A stretch of DNA of 64,000 bases from Dryocosmus kuriphilus (lineage: Eukaryota > Arthropoda > Insecta > Hymenoptera > Cynipidae). Below are positions 11,771 to 22,639 of this stretch, piece after piece. Location of the stretch: contig CM076192.1 of assembly GCA_038277395.1 (NCBI GenBank), forward strand, positions 197,907,647 through 197,971,646, in the 5' to 3' direction. The position numbers and the translations under genes are program-made. The notes below the pieces were generated by a model, which did no database searches, was not told the origin of the DNA, and saw nothing but the letters and a program-made list of their open reading frames with translations. Every line of letters starts with the position of its first letter. Position 1 is the first letter of the stretch.

Positions 11771-12897
11771 TCCGTTCGGCCTAACTTTTATTATAACGAA
11801 TTATCACTTGAAATTGTTTTTATATTCTCGCTATCATTTTTTTTAACAGGCCCATTGTTTCTGAGTTATTCGTGAAATATGTTATTAAATACAAAAAAAT
11901 CCACTTTTTATAAAAACTATGCGAGATGCAAGAAATATTATCAAGCAGAATCGTTCATCCTAAAAAGATCTATAAATTTGCTTAAAACTATTTTTTCATC
12001 CAACGCATAGTTTATTCATGTAACGTATAATAGTTGCTTTAATGAAAAACTACACTGTTAGAAAGCTAATAAGAAAGTTATTAAAAGTGATTGAAAAATC
12101 TGCCCGCTACTCAAGCGCATTCTCATCACGTTTCGTACGCTTATCAGTCGATTAAAGTATATTAAAAACGTGAATTTCTTAATTTTTTACAAAGTTTGGT
12201 TGAAAAATTCAATTTTTGTACCCTCATCAGTGAAGATATTAGATTTATGTAAAATTTGAGCCCCACAGTTTCCATCAAATCTCCACAATTTTGAGATGCC
12301 ATGAATGAGAAAAAAAACGGTTTTTTGACCATGTCTGTCTGCCTGCTGTCGCCGTTGTCGTCTTCGTGTCGTCTGTTAACGCGATAATTTTCGAAAAAAT
12401 CATCAGATTGGATTGCGCTTTAGTACAGTTCCTCACGGACCAAAGCTAAAGGAAGTTTTCGTTAACCACCAACATTTAACACTTATTTGACACACTTCTG
12501 TATAATTGCATACTTGCCAGACCGTATTGATCGCCATCATGGCGAGAAAATTTGTTATAAAACGTAAAGTATTGAATACTTTTACTTAAAGATTCTTTGT
12601 GAACTTATTGAAGATTCCCTTTAAAGGATAATATGGTTTATATATTTGAATATTAATTTTGATTAGCGGTTATGGTTTCACACATCAAAAACGGTTTTCA
12701 CAAAATAAAAAAATCCATTTTCCGTGTAAACTATGCTAGAAACGAAAAAAATTTTAATTCTATTAATTTTATTTTATTTTCTAGTGAAAATACGCAACAC
12801 ACAAAAAAATAGTAAGAAGTAAAATTATTTACCTGAATTAGAAAAATGTATAAAATCAAAAAAAAAGTTTACTAATCGACAGTGGATTTAAAAATAA
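11771..12897. other. No gene; scattered short repeats
   Basis: This is AT-rich DNA with further copies of the GGTTTTCACAAAA / CTATGCGAGA motif family (about 11,880-12,010 and 12,680-12,800), also seen at 10,020-10,200 and 44,420-44,620. A short GC-richer island at about 12,325-12,390 (ATGTCTGTCTGCCTGCTGTC followed by CGCGATAATTTTCGAAAAA) has the character of a dispersed repeat. No coding region was recognised. Confidence 0.55.
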
Positions 12898-13140
12898 TTA
12901 ATTGTCGAGCGTGAAGCGTGAGTGTCGTGATAAGAATGTATTCCTTAATTCCGATAGAGCCTTAAATAAAATAATCTTGTATCTAATTTCTGACAAAACA
13001 CACATTTAATAATTTAATTAAAAGTAGATGTTTTGAAAGTTTAGGACCCAAGTAACGGCAACCGAGCACGAAGTGCGAGTACCAAGAGCATCCGAGCTCG
13101 AAGCGCGTGATTAGAATGCGCGAACGAAGCGAGAAGATTT
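12898..13140. repeat. GAAGCGCG-rich dispersed repeat, copy 2
   Basis: Diverged copy of 10,735-10,980, with islands GAGCGTGAAGCGTGAG, GAGCACGAAGTGCGAG and GAGCTCGAAGCGCGTG in the same order and with similar spacing. The symmetrical changes on either side of GAAG suggest that the stem pairing may be conserved. Confidence 0.75.
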
Positions 13141-13429
13141 TTATGCTACTCAATTTCGTAAGCAAATAAAAAAATTAAAAAATGGAAAGATCCCTGAAAC
13201 CAGTTTAATTTGAATTCTTAAAGAAAGTTAACTTTAATGTATTGCCTACAGGGGTCAGGTGTGAGGTATGTCAGTTCGTCCTTTTTGCAGAAGTGTGCGT
13301 TCTCCCTCAACCAGGCACAACACCTGGGGCTTGAGAACTATCATTTCAATTGCAGGAGGCGAATTGAGAGTGTCTCAGTTTTGGTGTCAGTAGGGATGTT
13401 GTTCGAGGGAATAACGATATTCTGATTTG

Positions 13430-13640
13430 ACAGAGCCTCTGTTGGTTCCTCAACCAAGCTTAGTGCCTGGAGCTTAACTCATGAAGCCGTAAAAATTCAT
13501 AATATCATAAATTAGTGACTCGAACTCAGTCCTGTTGTCCGCTCTGAGAATGACAAATACCTATGGCAAAATAAAGTCCGACATGGAATCTGTGATCTCA
13601 GAGCGTACTTCCTTGAGAATAGATTAAGATATGTCTAATT
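13430..13640 (-). pseudogene. Possible retroelement integrase relic (Copia-like)
   Basis: On the minus strand, one frame reading from about 13,630 down to 13,490 contains a segment like VFVILRADNRTEFES followed by about 14 more residues. It resembles the integrase core block in which an aspartate, an asparagine and a glutamate-phenylalanine pair follow a beta strand (R-x-D-N-x-x-E-F). There are in-frame stops before and after it. No matching RNase H or reverse transcriptase was found beside it. The call rests on one short motif and could be chance. Confidence 0.3.
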
Positions 13641-14531
13641 TGAAAGTTTCACTGCCAATTAAGCGAAAGTTTTACTAGAAGAATTGGGAACATTGATTTG
13701 GGAAAGATAATTGGAATTTTGCGCCGACATTGCACCTGAGCTCGGACAAAATGAAGGTCATCTTAATCTGAAAAATTGAAAAATCAAGTAAAAACAACAC
13801 CTTGCATGTTCCGGGAAACTAGGGAAAAATGTTGGGAAATTTAAAGAAAACTTTAAGAGAGTCGCAGAAATTCACTGCGACTGGACGGAACTGCGCCACA
13901 CATATATTCTCTAACCACGCTAACTCCACTGCGCTCTTGTGGATCCCACAATCCCTGCTCTTTGTCTTAACTAATCTTATTTCTGGTAATTTTAAAACTT
14001 CAGAACCTCAATGAGTCGCCACACAGGCAAACTTCTCTTTCTTGAATCGTCCGCTGACGTTGAGCTGAGATCTAAGGAAAGCTACATTAGCAAAGGCTTT
14101 TTAATAAAAAATTATTTTCGTTTTCGGTACCTACGTTTAAAAAATAGCAAGAAAATCAGACCACGTATAGGGTGGCCACCTGTTCTCGTTCCCCCAGTTT
14201 CTCTATTGGTTAAATTAAATAAACGGGTGGTAAGGACAAGTTTCACCCCCTACCCCGATCTGATTTGTGTAATCGGCCTCGATTTGTTCGACAGGAACCA
14301 TTAAATGCAAATCAGAACAAAATCTTTAGTAATTCTCAATATTGCTAGAGAAATCTGAAATGCGACATCACTATTAAAATCAAACACAAAAAAGAAAATT
14401 TCCCGTAAAATTAAAATTCCGTAAGGGGCCCAAATCGAAAAATGGAAAAATTTAAATAGCTTTGAATCGCATTCGTTATGAATCTCAGTTCAGAGCGGGG
14501 ACACGATTCGGAAAGGAAATAATGAAAGGAC

Positions 14532-14840
14532 TCAATTGACCCCAAAAATAAATAATGTTACAATTGGTAGCTTGTGCATGTCCGTTTCAACGTCCTTAAA
14601 GATTTCTAACATTCTCTTTGACTTACTGTCAGTTGCACAGTTGACGAAGGCCCTACTCAATCCCAAAATATCCTGCACTGAATCAGGAATTTGAACACCT
14701 TCCAAACTGACAAACCAAGGATCTTTCTTATTCCCTTCTTCTTCAAAAACTGTGTGCAAACATAAATTTCGTTCTTTAACATTAGTTTGCTTTTCGACAT
14801 TCTCATTTTCTAGCATACAAAATTCCAATTCCTGTTTCAA
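14532..14840 (-). CDS. Uncharacterised ORF, possible retroelement fragment
   Basis: A 102-codon open frame whose first half is polar and charged (many E, N and K). It contains the stretch DPWFVSLEGVQIPDSVQDIL and then LGLSRAFVN. The pattern 'W-F-V-x-L ... I-P-D-S-V ... I-L-x-L-x-x-x-F' resembles the N-terminal part of insect retroelement polyproteins (Penelope-like or related), where a conserved strand precedes the reverse transcriptase. No reverse transcriptase follows on this strand down to 13.7 kb. It could be a truncated element or an unrelated gene fragment. Function is not assigned. Confidence 0.35.
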   Translation of the reverse strand: MKQELEFCMLENENVEKQTNVKERNLCLHTVFEEEGNKKDPWFVSLEGVQIPDSVQDILGLSRAFVNCATDSKSKRMLEIFKDVETDMHKLPIVTLFIFGVN

Positions 14841-15942
14841 GTGTAAGAGATTAGATTTTAAAAAATTAAACTGTTAGAAAGATACTTGACAATTAAATTT
14901 AACATTCAAGTTTTAAACTTACCCAATGTCTCTTCGAATTTTCTATTGCAAAATTTACTACGAGAACTGAAATCTTTAGACTTTCTATCAAAAGGAATAT
15001 TTTTTAAGGTAAAGCATCATTCCTTCTACATTCAATTAAAATTTTCTTTTGAAGTAAGCTATCTCTTAACTTGTGATTGACGCTACACGAAAATTTAATT
15101 TTCCTATAGGCATTAACATCATGCGCAACTTTAAATTGTTTAAAAACATGCTGATAAAAACAAGGTAACCAAGGCAAAATAAATAAGTAATTCACAAAGA
15201 AAAATCTTCACCAATCCTTGTCACAAAAATATAAATAAAGAAGATTTATAAATTGTCCAAACCAAAACACTCCTTTAACGTCCAATATCAAAAAATTAAA
15301 AAGTTTTTAAATTGAAAACAAATCCCCCGTCAAATTTGGGCCAATCAATCTAAACAGCTGAAAACGTTTCTAGCAAAATTCAAGCAAGGAAAACAAGAAA
15401 CGAGGAGAGATAACTGTGCTGCCTTAATAAGGACGTTGCATGAAAACCGAAACGCTGGCACGCTTTGTAATTGATTCATGGTTGGGTTTTTAAACAAAAT
15501 GGAAGCGAAAGAAGACGAGGGAGAGGAAAAGAAGGAAGGAGATTTGGTTGCTTTCCTTCCTTTCCCTCCTCTATTTGTGTCTTTCTTGTTTGAATTTTAG
15601 TTTGATTGTTCCAAATTTGTTCTGTGAGTTGTCTTTTATTTCACAACTTGTCTCTTAGTTTTTGATTTTTGTCTGTTTTTAAAGTTTTTGTAAGAAGTTT
15701 TGAAAGGCTTTGTCATTTTTGAAAATATGTGGTCAAAATGTAATTTTTCATGTTCTTTTTCACTGAACGTAAGCATTTCTTCGAAACGAAATATCTGAGC
15801 TTCAAAAATGAAGAAAATCTTTCACTGTTTTTGAGAAAAATTGGAAAATTCGCTTTAAAAAAATTTATTTTATACACAAAAGCGGTATAGCCTACACCAA
15901 ATTTGTGTATGTATGTCTTTTTTCTGTCAAAAAAATAAACAT
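14841..15942. other. No gene recognised
   Basis: AT-rich sequence with only short frames. A purine-rich run (about 15,506-15,540) faces a pyrimidine-rich run (about 15,550-15,575) and could fold into an imperfect hairpin. Otherwise nothing is recognised. Confidence 0.5.
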
Positions 15943-15956
15943 ACATATATATATAT

Positions 15957-16038
<82 letters not shown>
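15943..16038. repeat. (TA)n microsatellite, ~95 bp
   Basis: A long TA run with one short interruption near 15,958-15,961. The frames that read as alternating isoleucine and tyrosine through it are artefacts. Confidence 0.95.
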
Positions 16039-16042
<4 letters not shown>

Positions 16043-16429
16043 TGGGATTTATGAAAGACTTGTGCGACAGTTGAATTTTGACCAAGGAACATGACTTGTC
16101 AACTAAAGATGAATTTTTAACAAAACAGATTAATTTTGCATCAACAAAAATTGAACTATCAACAAAAATAAAAGAATTTTCAACCAAAAATGTAATAGTC
16201 AAATTTTTAACGTAAAACTAAACAAATGAAAACCAGAAATGGAACCGCTAAAATTTTTAACCAAAAATATTTAAATTCTAACAAAAAAAAATTAACTTTT
16301 ATTGTTGCGAACTTCAATATCACCATATGTGTACAAATTCTGGGTGTGCATGCCAATTTCCCAGCACACACTCTTAAGGATATTTCGGAAGGAGATCTAG
16401 TAAATACTAATGTAACTTCTTGTGTCTTT

Positions 16430-17465
16430 GGACCAAGCCTGCTCGCAACACCACTTGTAGTTGTTAAGAGCAAAGATGGATGCAATCCCCAGGCAGGTTC
16501 TGTGATAAATCCATCTTCGGAGGGTAATTTTCTTTCATAAATCCTCACACAGTTTCTTCGACTTCCTCTCCGTTACGCATCGGGCCATATCTCTGTTGAA
16601 GGAGCTCCTAAATACCTTCCTATTTCACTCTAGGGACAGAGGCCGTGGTTATACTACCACTCAGCAATTACACACCGTCCGATCGAGCTGCTCCTCGACC
16701 CCGATCCGAACTTGGAGCTGAAATCTATCGACTCATCATACGGCCAGGCTTGTTGTCTCGGCCAGACAACAGGTTGGTTACACAGGACACCAAAATGGGT
16801 TGGATTCTTACTGGAAGTCCCACTGACTCAACGAGTATAGTAATAGTCGATGAGGATCAAGGTCAAACGGTTCAATTCAAACCAGTTTTCAACATGTCAT
16901 TTGCAATCGAGGACGTCTTATCAATTCAAATTCAATGCTTCTGGTAACAAAAGGAGGGAGCTCTATCTGCATTACTTACTGCGGCAGAGCAGTTTTGTTA
17001 ACAACAATATAAGACGATACAACTTCGTGTCCCTGATGGAAGTTCCATTGTTCGCCTAGAAATCAAGGGAACTATCAGGGAGCTGGAAGACTCCAGAGCT
17101 CAAGCTGAATTACTCTTCCTCAAGTTGGAAAGTCGACTATACAAGAAACCGGAACTTCGTGCAGACTGCCCTAAGTATATGTATGACTATCTGTCTCGCT
17201 AGGTCACACGGAATTAGTAGATTCAACCTAGTCTCCAAATATATATACCCGTGTATATCTACCTCATCAAGGTGGTTTAAAAGAAACAAATATACCACAA
17301 AGCTTAGACTAGTTTCTAATGGTTCTCATCGAACTTCTCACGGCTATTCTCTCAACGGCTACCAACACACATTGCCAAAATTGCAGTTTTCAAATCAAGG
17401 TTCATCCTGATGGTCGAGAATAAAAATAAATATTGTGGAAATCCGACCACACAAATGAACCAATC
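16430..17465 (+). pseudogene. BEL/Pao protease-RT fragment, first copy
   Basis: It starts with the aspartic protease region (plus frame ending near 16,540; residues LLATPLVVVKSKDG, then a degraded D-S-G-S active site now reading NPSSEGNF). A linker follows, with the block QDTKMGWILTGSP (about 16,787-16,826) typical of the protease-RT connector. The start of RT is near 17,258-17,400. The sequence then jumps: text at about 17,430-17,465 corresponds to RT sequence that lies further along in the second copy (about 18,560-18,600), so part of RT was lost. No frame is intact. It can be aligned with the second copy roughly 1.06-1.16 kb downstream. Confidence 0.7.
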
Positions 17466-17499
17466 CGGACCTTCCGAAGATAGAGCTTCCCAAATTTTC

Positions 17500-18960
17500 G
17501 GGATATTATTTGGATTGGCCGAATTACCGTGACATATTTAATGCAATTATTGTAGCAAATCCAAAAACAACAAACGTTACAAGATTGCATTATTTCAAAA
17601 CAAGTTCTGCACTTGTATTTGTTAAGAGCAAAGATGGATGCTATGCCCAGGCCTGTTGTATGATAGATCCATGCTTCCGTTCCACTCTGGTGATAGAGGC
17701 CCTGTTTATAACGCAACTTAGCAATTACGCACCATTCGATTGAGTCGCCCTCAACCCTGATCCGAAGCAGACGGGCTCGATCTTGCTGAACCGAAACCTA
17801 GTGCAAACGCAGCTATCATTTTCTTACTTGGAGCTCAAATCTATGCACTAATCATGCGGCCAGGCTTGATGTCTCGGGCAGACAGCAGACTGGTAGCACA
17901 GGACAGCACAATGGGTTAAATTCTTACTGGAAGTCCCACTGGCTCAACAAGTACAGTAATAATCTATGAGGATCCAGGTCAAATAGTTCAATCCAAGCGA
18001 TTTATCAGTATGTCATGTGCAATCGAGGATGACTTATCTATTCAACTTAAACGATTCCGTGAACAAGAGGAGGGAGCTTTACCTGCATCTGCATTACTGA
18101 CTGCGGCAGAGTAGTTTTGTGAACAACTTTATAAGACGACACAGCGTCGTGACTCTGATGGTCGCTAAATGTTTCGCCTACCACTCAAGGGACCTATCAG
18201 GGAGCTGGGTGACTCCAGAGATCGAGGTGTGGAATTACTCTTTCTCAAGTTGGAAAGTCGACTATTCAAGAATCCGCAACTTCGCACTGCCAGCGATAAT
18301 TATATATCTGAGTAAGTCTACCTCTTCACGGTTTCTTAAAAGAAACAAGTACTACCACAAAGCCCAGAGTAGTTTTCAATGGCCCTCATCGAAATTCGAA
18401 CGGCTCTCCCTCAACGAATACCAACACACTGGGCCAAAATTGCATACAGAATTCTCGGACATTTTACATCGATGGCGAATGTTTGCAGTAGCTTCTTCAG
18501 CCGATATCGAAAAGATGTTTCTCCAAATCAAAATTCATCCTGATGATCGAGAACGTCAATGAATATTGCGGAGAGTCGACCACACAAATGAACCAATCCG
18601 AGAGTATCGGATGACCACCTTTACATTGGGCTATCCTCTTCGCCTTACTTAGCTTTGTGCACGATCCAGCAACTTTTCACGGACGAGGGACTTCGGTGGC
18701 CCCAAGCTGCCTCTATCCTCCTCCTTCATATCTATTTTGATGATGTTTTGGGAGGTGCTGACGATCGGGAATCGGCCCTAACATTGCAGCAGGAACTTAT
18801 CAATCTTCTGCAATCGGGTAGATTTCCCCTACACAAATGGGCATCCAACGTAATTGCGCTCGTGAAATCAGTCACTTTCGATTGGAAGACGAAACCTCAG
18901 CCCCGTTCGTGTCTTGAGGGAAGTGAGTTTCGTACTTTAGAATGGACGTAGCAGCCAGCA
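17500..18960 (+). pseudogene. BEL/Pao gag end, protease and RT, second copy
   Basis: A gag-like block (frame from 17,510: DWPNYRDIFNAIIVANP) is followed directly by the protease block VFVKSKDGCYAQA, without the usual central gag and zinc knuckles, so an internal deletion is likely. A linker repeats the GWILTGSP-type block (around 17,910-17,940, with a stop in it). RT follows in pieces: the frame ending at 18,562 holds ADIEKMFLQIKIHPDDRE, and the frame from 18,655 holds the catalytic box YFDD (18,733-18,744), VLGGADD, and LHKWASN. The family usually has YVDD at this place. Stops and frameshifts separate the blocks, so the gene is dead. Confidence 0.8.
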
Positions 18961-19460
18961 GAATATGAATTATTCTTTCTTACAAATTCAGTTACTCTGA
19001 CGACAGCCTGGAATAAGAGGAGAATTTTATGAGACATATCAGAACCATTTGAACTTCTCGAATTAATATCAGTAGTCATCATTGTTTTCAAAATTGTCAT
19101 GCAAAATCTCTGGCTGACAGCACAAACGTCATTGTATGGTTAAGAATACCCCCTTGTAGTTGGCATATGTTTATGGCTAACCGTGTATCATATATTCAAA
19201 CATATCTTCCAGAAATTGTTGGCATCACATATCTGGGATTGAGAATCCTGCAGACTGCGCTATTCGAGGCCTTTCGGCCAAGTAGCTCAGGTTCATTCGC
19301 TCTGGTGGATGTGCCCAAATAGACTGCTAGAGACCGGTCTTTCTTGTTCTACCTATGATCCTAGTTTTCATGTTGATATTGATCTGGAACGACTCGTTAT
19401 CGTCCATCAGATGTCAGATGTACGTCCCAATATGTGAGAACGTTTCGCTCATGGTGCAAC
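18960..19460 (+). pseudogene. BEL/Pao RNase H / linker relic
   Basis: Plus-strand frames with stops hold the post-RT block around 19,000-19,110 (a degraded 'D-I-S-x-x-F-D-P-L-G' region). Near 19,170-19,310 is the block that precedes integrase in this family, where residues such as NRVSYIQTYLPE and then a degraded 'N-P-A-D-C-A-S-R-G' are visible. No complete RNase H can be read. Confidence 0.55.
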
Positions 19461-20968
19461 TTCGGTGGAAATGTTAACTCGGTTGACCGGCTGTTCCATT
19501 CGATACATCAATATTATGGAAGAACAGAGAATTATCAATGGTTCGTTTCTTTATACGCATCCTCGAGTTGTCACTCCGACCGAGCTCACGCATGCTCGTA
19601 TGTATTGGGTTCGAAGCTTTCAGCAGATACTCTTCTCCTCTACTATCTCCAATATTTTGGATGAAAAAAGGAGTAGTTGCCAAAATCTGACCCGCTGATC
19701 ATGCGTAATCCCTTCCTGCATGCTCAGCAGCTACTGCGAGTCGGTGGCTGTCTGAAGCGCTCCCTTTTGAATCCTGATGAGAGACACCCATACATCTTAC
19801 CATCGATATCTTCGTTTGCAGAGCTAATCGTCGACAGTCGCCACCACCGTACATTTCATGATGGTACCCAGCTCACCCTAGCCACCACGAGGTGTCAACT
19901 TTGGATTCTGTGAAGTCGTCAGGTTGTAAAGTCCCGCATATTTCGATGCGTAGCATGCACTCGGCACCGAGCTGCCACTGCCACACAGTTCATGGGAAAT
20001 CTCGCTTCTAATCACTTGCAGCGCGGTCGAGCCTTTCTTCATAGTGGTGTTGATTTTCCTTGTCCAATATGAATTCGAGCAGCCACCATAAGTGGACCAA
20101 AGTCGTATAAAGGCTACATTCCGGTTTTTGTTTGAACATCCAATCATGCTTTACATTTAGGGGCAGTGTACGGTTATAGTTCTTTGTCTTTTCTAGATGA
20201 CCATTGACGCTTCACCTCACGACGGGACATTTGCTGAACTCTGACCGTTGACCAGAGCAAAAATTTAATCGGCGCCGATGCCGACGTGAGCGCCCTATTC
20301 GCGGGGGCATCGCGTACCTCGCAAGACTCCGCCGATGCTCTGGCCATGGGTAAAACCACTTGGATCTTCGTAACCCCATCAGCTCCATATTTCGGTAGAT
20401 TGTGGGAGGCTGGCCTCAAATCTACGAAGCATCATCGGAAGAGAGTTATCGGAACATCGGCTCTAACTTTTGAGGAGATCTCAACGGCATTATCACAGAT
20501 CGAATCGTGTCTTAATTCAAGGCCACTACAAGCAATCACTGATGATCCTAGTAATTCATCCGCGCTAACTGTGGGACATGGTTCATTGAAGGTCCACTCA
20601 CATTCCTGCGCATGAAATGTGGAAAATTTTACAAAAAATCCAGGAAGATTTCTGGCACATATGGTCTTCGGGATACCTGCATTCGCTTCAAATTCTTCCT
20701 AAATAGCTACAACGTCAACATTTTGTCCGGGTAGGAGACCTAGCGATATTAAAGGAATCAGATGAGACGATGCCACCCACCAAGTGGCCATTATGTGGAG
20801 TCACTGAGGTACATCCGGGATATGATAACCTATTGGAGACATGTTGTGAAGCTCCACAGTGTTCTGAGGAGCCTAAATAGCTGGCCAAGGCTAATAGTGC
20901 GTGGTGCTCACAAGAATAAGTCAGCTATTCTAAATCTTGATGACAGTCACGGCCCTGCTACTCACTGA
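19460..20968 (+). pseudogene. BEL/Pao integrase
   Basis: The zinc-binding N-terminal region is in the frame 19,677-19,913 (ending near LLRVGGCLKRS, HPYILPS, and H-x-x-x-x-H residues before QLTLATTRCQLWIL). The catalytic core is scattered over about 19,950-20,280, interrupted by stops. The post-core region is the frame 20,286-20,615, with PSAPYFGRLWEAGLKS, then the glutamate-containing helix, then CLNSRPL. The last piece (20,762-20,968) matches the position of the C-terminal strand-rich domain. Several frame changes make it non-functional. Confidence 0.8.
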
Positions 20969-20986
20969 GTAACATATAGAAAGATC

Positions 20987-21157
20987 GGCCTTAATGCTCT
21001 ATACTTTGACAGTTTCGGTAACCTTTGTCCACCAACCGACCTTGTCGATTACCTCGCTGTTTGTAGCGCTATAAAGTAAAATCATGATAGATATCAGCAC
21101 TATGACAGTGCTGAGTATGGAAATTTGTGTTTAAAATTTTTGTGTAAACTGCTGTAA
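20987..21157 (+). pseudogene. Adenovirus-type cysteine protease relic (Polinton PRO)
   Basis: One frame of 56 codons, with an in-frame TAA at codon 31, starts with ALYFDSFGNLCPP, the catalytic acid block (D-S-F-G) of the adenain-like protease encoded by Polinton/Maverick elements and related viruses. Downstream, YQHYDSAEYGNLCLKFL corresponds to the catalytic cysteine block, where C-G-x-x-C is expected; here the first cysteine is tyrosine. The N-terminal half with the histidine is missing, cut by the BEL/Pao relic that ends at about 20,968. The role in an intact element is maturation of capsid proteins. This copy is inactive. Confidence 0.65.
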
Positions 21158-21185
21158 GTAAGGGACCCATACTGTCTGTATAAAA

Positions 21186-21917
21186 GTGTGCGATGTACCG
21201 GTTAGAGAGATCCGAGAGAAGAACACCGTGATGAACGAATCATTTACTCTCACCATACCGCGAAACTCTTCTGTGCTCGAGGCAGAGTATATCCCACCCG
21301 TAAAAATCCCTCCACATAAGAACTGTGCTCTCGGTTCCGTTGAATTGGTCACATTCAATGCGATTCCTAACGTTAATGCCTGAAAGAACACAATCAAGGT
21401 CGTTCAAAGGAACGTTGTCATAGCCACTGACAGCTATGAGATTGAAGACATTGGGAGATATGTTCAGATTATTCTAGCGAGTGACGGCATTACAATAAAG
21501 AGCAAGCCAAATAAGAACATACTGCGCAGTGAGACAAAGTGTATTCACGAAGAGGACATTCGTCCAGTGCATTCAGTTGGACGATTGCTGGATTTCGCAT
21601 CTCGTGTTCTTGGGGCCGATAAGACTCATACATCCGATCTACCTGTCTATACTTGAAGTGAATGTTTACCAGTCGAGTATGATGTCACAACAGGAGCCTA
21701 CATCAACCAGCGCAAAGTGCACACGATTCACGAATTCTTTCCTGCTGTTCCACCAGTATATAAGTTTATGAAAGTACCGTCTCACGTCATTTATCTGCCA
21801 ATCTCCGTGAAGAGAATACATCAAATTCAGCTCCGCGTTGCTGAACAAAGCGGAGATATGGTGAATTTTCGACTAGAGGCTATAAAAATACGACTACTCG
21901 TCAAATCATCGCAATAA
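21186..21917 (+). pseudogene. Polinton-associated capsid-like protein relic
   Basis: A conceptual protein of about 240 residues on the plus strand, with a TGA at 21,381-21,383 that is read through in the same frame and a frameshift near 21,650. It starts with ESFTLTIPRNSSVLEAEYIPP and ends with a block VVNFRLEAI-like then IRLLVKSS. The segment with KVHTIHEFFPAVPP and VIYLPISVKRI lies at about 21,708-21,810. The strand-rich pattern and its position between the protease and a second capsid-like gene fit the small (penton-like) capsid gene of Polinton-type elements. The family assignment is from pattern memory and not certain. Confidence 0.45.
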
Positions 21918-21918
21918 C

Positions 21919-22084
21919 AATAATAATGTGTATTGCGTAAAGTCACAAAGGCGCCAGCACGAAAGGAGCTGACACCTCAGAACGTGTTGCTTCTGTCACA
22001 ACCAGGCCTCAAGAACGAAGAAAGAAATTGAAAAGGCCATTCAGGATATCTTTCATCTCCAGCTGTTGCAACAAGGGAAAAAAA
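21919..22084 (+). other. Short spacer with possible C-terminal remnant
   Basis: It contains a short plus-strand reading ARKELTPQNVLLLSQPGLK (about 21,956-22,012) that looks coding-like and would end a small protein, followed by stops. I do not recognise the family with confidence. Position suggests that it belongs to the same virion-gene cluster. Confidence 0.3.
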
Positions 22085-22283
22085 ATGGAAGAAATTGTAG
22101 TCATTCAAGCACCAGTGACTTTTGGCGAGAACATAGCCAGCTAGGATATTCATGCACATCAACCTTATCCCTCATCGTCTTTCGACAAAAGCGATGAAGT
22201 TCGAATCACTTTCCAGCATTAAGATTTGAGTATACTGCCCATTGGAAGTTCACTGCTCGTGTGCGGAAGACTGACAAGGATGG
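22085..22283 (+). pseudogene. N-terminal fragment of a second capsid-like gene
   Basis: It starts at ATG 22,085 after an A-rich stretch and reads about 66 codons with two in-frame stops (near 22,142 and 22,222). Visible blocks are IHAHQPYP, DEVRITFQH and LSILPIGSSLLVCGRLTKDG, the sort of N-terminal strand sequence seen in capsid-like proteins linked to PolB elements. It is cut off where the left terminal inverted repeat of the polymerase element begins. The continuation was not found on the far side of that element (30,531 onward). Confidence 0.45.
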
Positions 22284-22425
22284 CAGTCGGTATGGTAGGG
22301 TTTCTGGGTCCATTATAAATATGGCAGTTTGTTATCATCAGTCGGTAAGGCAGGAATCTGTGATATTTTGTTACCATCAGTCGGTAAGGCAGTTAGTTAC
22401 ACTCAGCCGGTAGGATAGAAATCTG
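22283..22425. repeat. Subterminal CAGTCGGTAAGG iterons
   Basis: Near-identical words CAGTCGGTA(A/T)GG(T/C)AG occur at about 22,284, 22,338, 22,378 and a diverged one at 22,408. The same set, reversed, is at 30,385-30,531. Short iterated words at both extreme ends are candidate binding sites for the element's integrase or terminal protein; that function is inference. Confidence 0.6.
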
Positions 22426-22639
22426 TCACGTGTGACATAAGCTACTTAACGTTAGTCGATAAGGAAGGGTTCTGTTCCAGACTATATACCTCGAGAATTG
22501 ACGTGGTTAATGTCCGTGATAAGCTTATTTTAGTACGAAATAGCTGGAAACACGAAATCACCAGCCTTACCCCTTCTCTCACCCATAAGCAAGTAGAAAT
22601 GCAGTAAAGGTTATGTAATGGAATTTACCACTTTCCATA

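Larger units (their letters stand above)
16280..20968 (+). mobile_element. Degenerate BEL/Pao LTR retrotransposon
   Basis: Protein-level relics on the plus strand follow BEL/Pao pol order: protease, reverse transcriptase with a YFDD box, RNase H/linker, zinc-binding integrase N-terminus, integrase core and C-terminal domain. All are broken by stops and frameshifts. A partial first copy of protease and RT (about 16,430-17,465) precedes a more complete gag-protease-RT-integrase copy (about 17,500-20,968). I could not identify LTRs. The right end abuts the protease relic of a Polinton-type element at about 20,987, so one disrupted the other. Confidence 0.85.

Noticed and set aside
15892..16202. 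Open frames through the (TA)n tract with Ile-Tyr repeats
   Set aside because: They exist only because a TA run has no stop in two frames; there are no flanking coding features.
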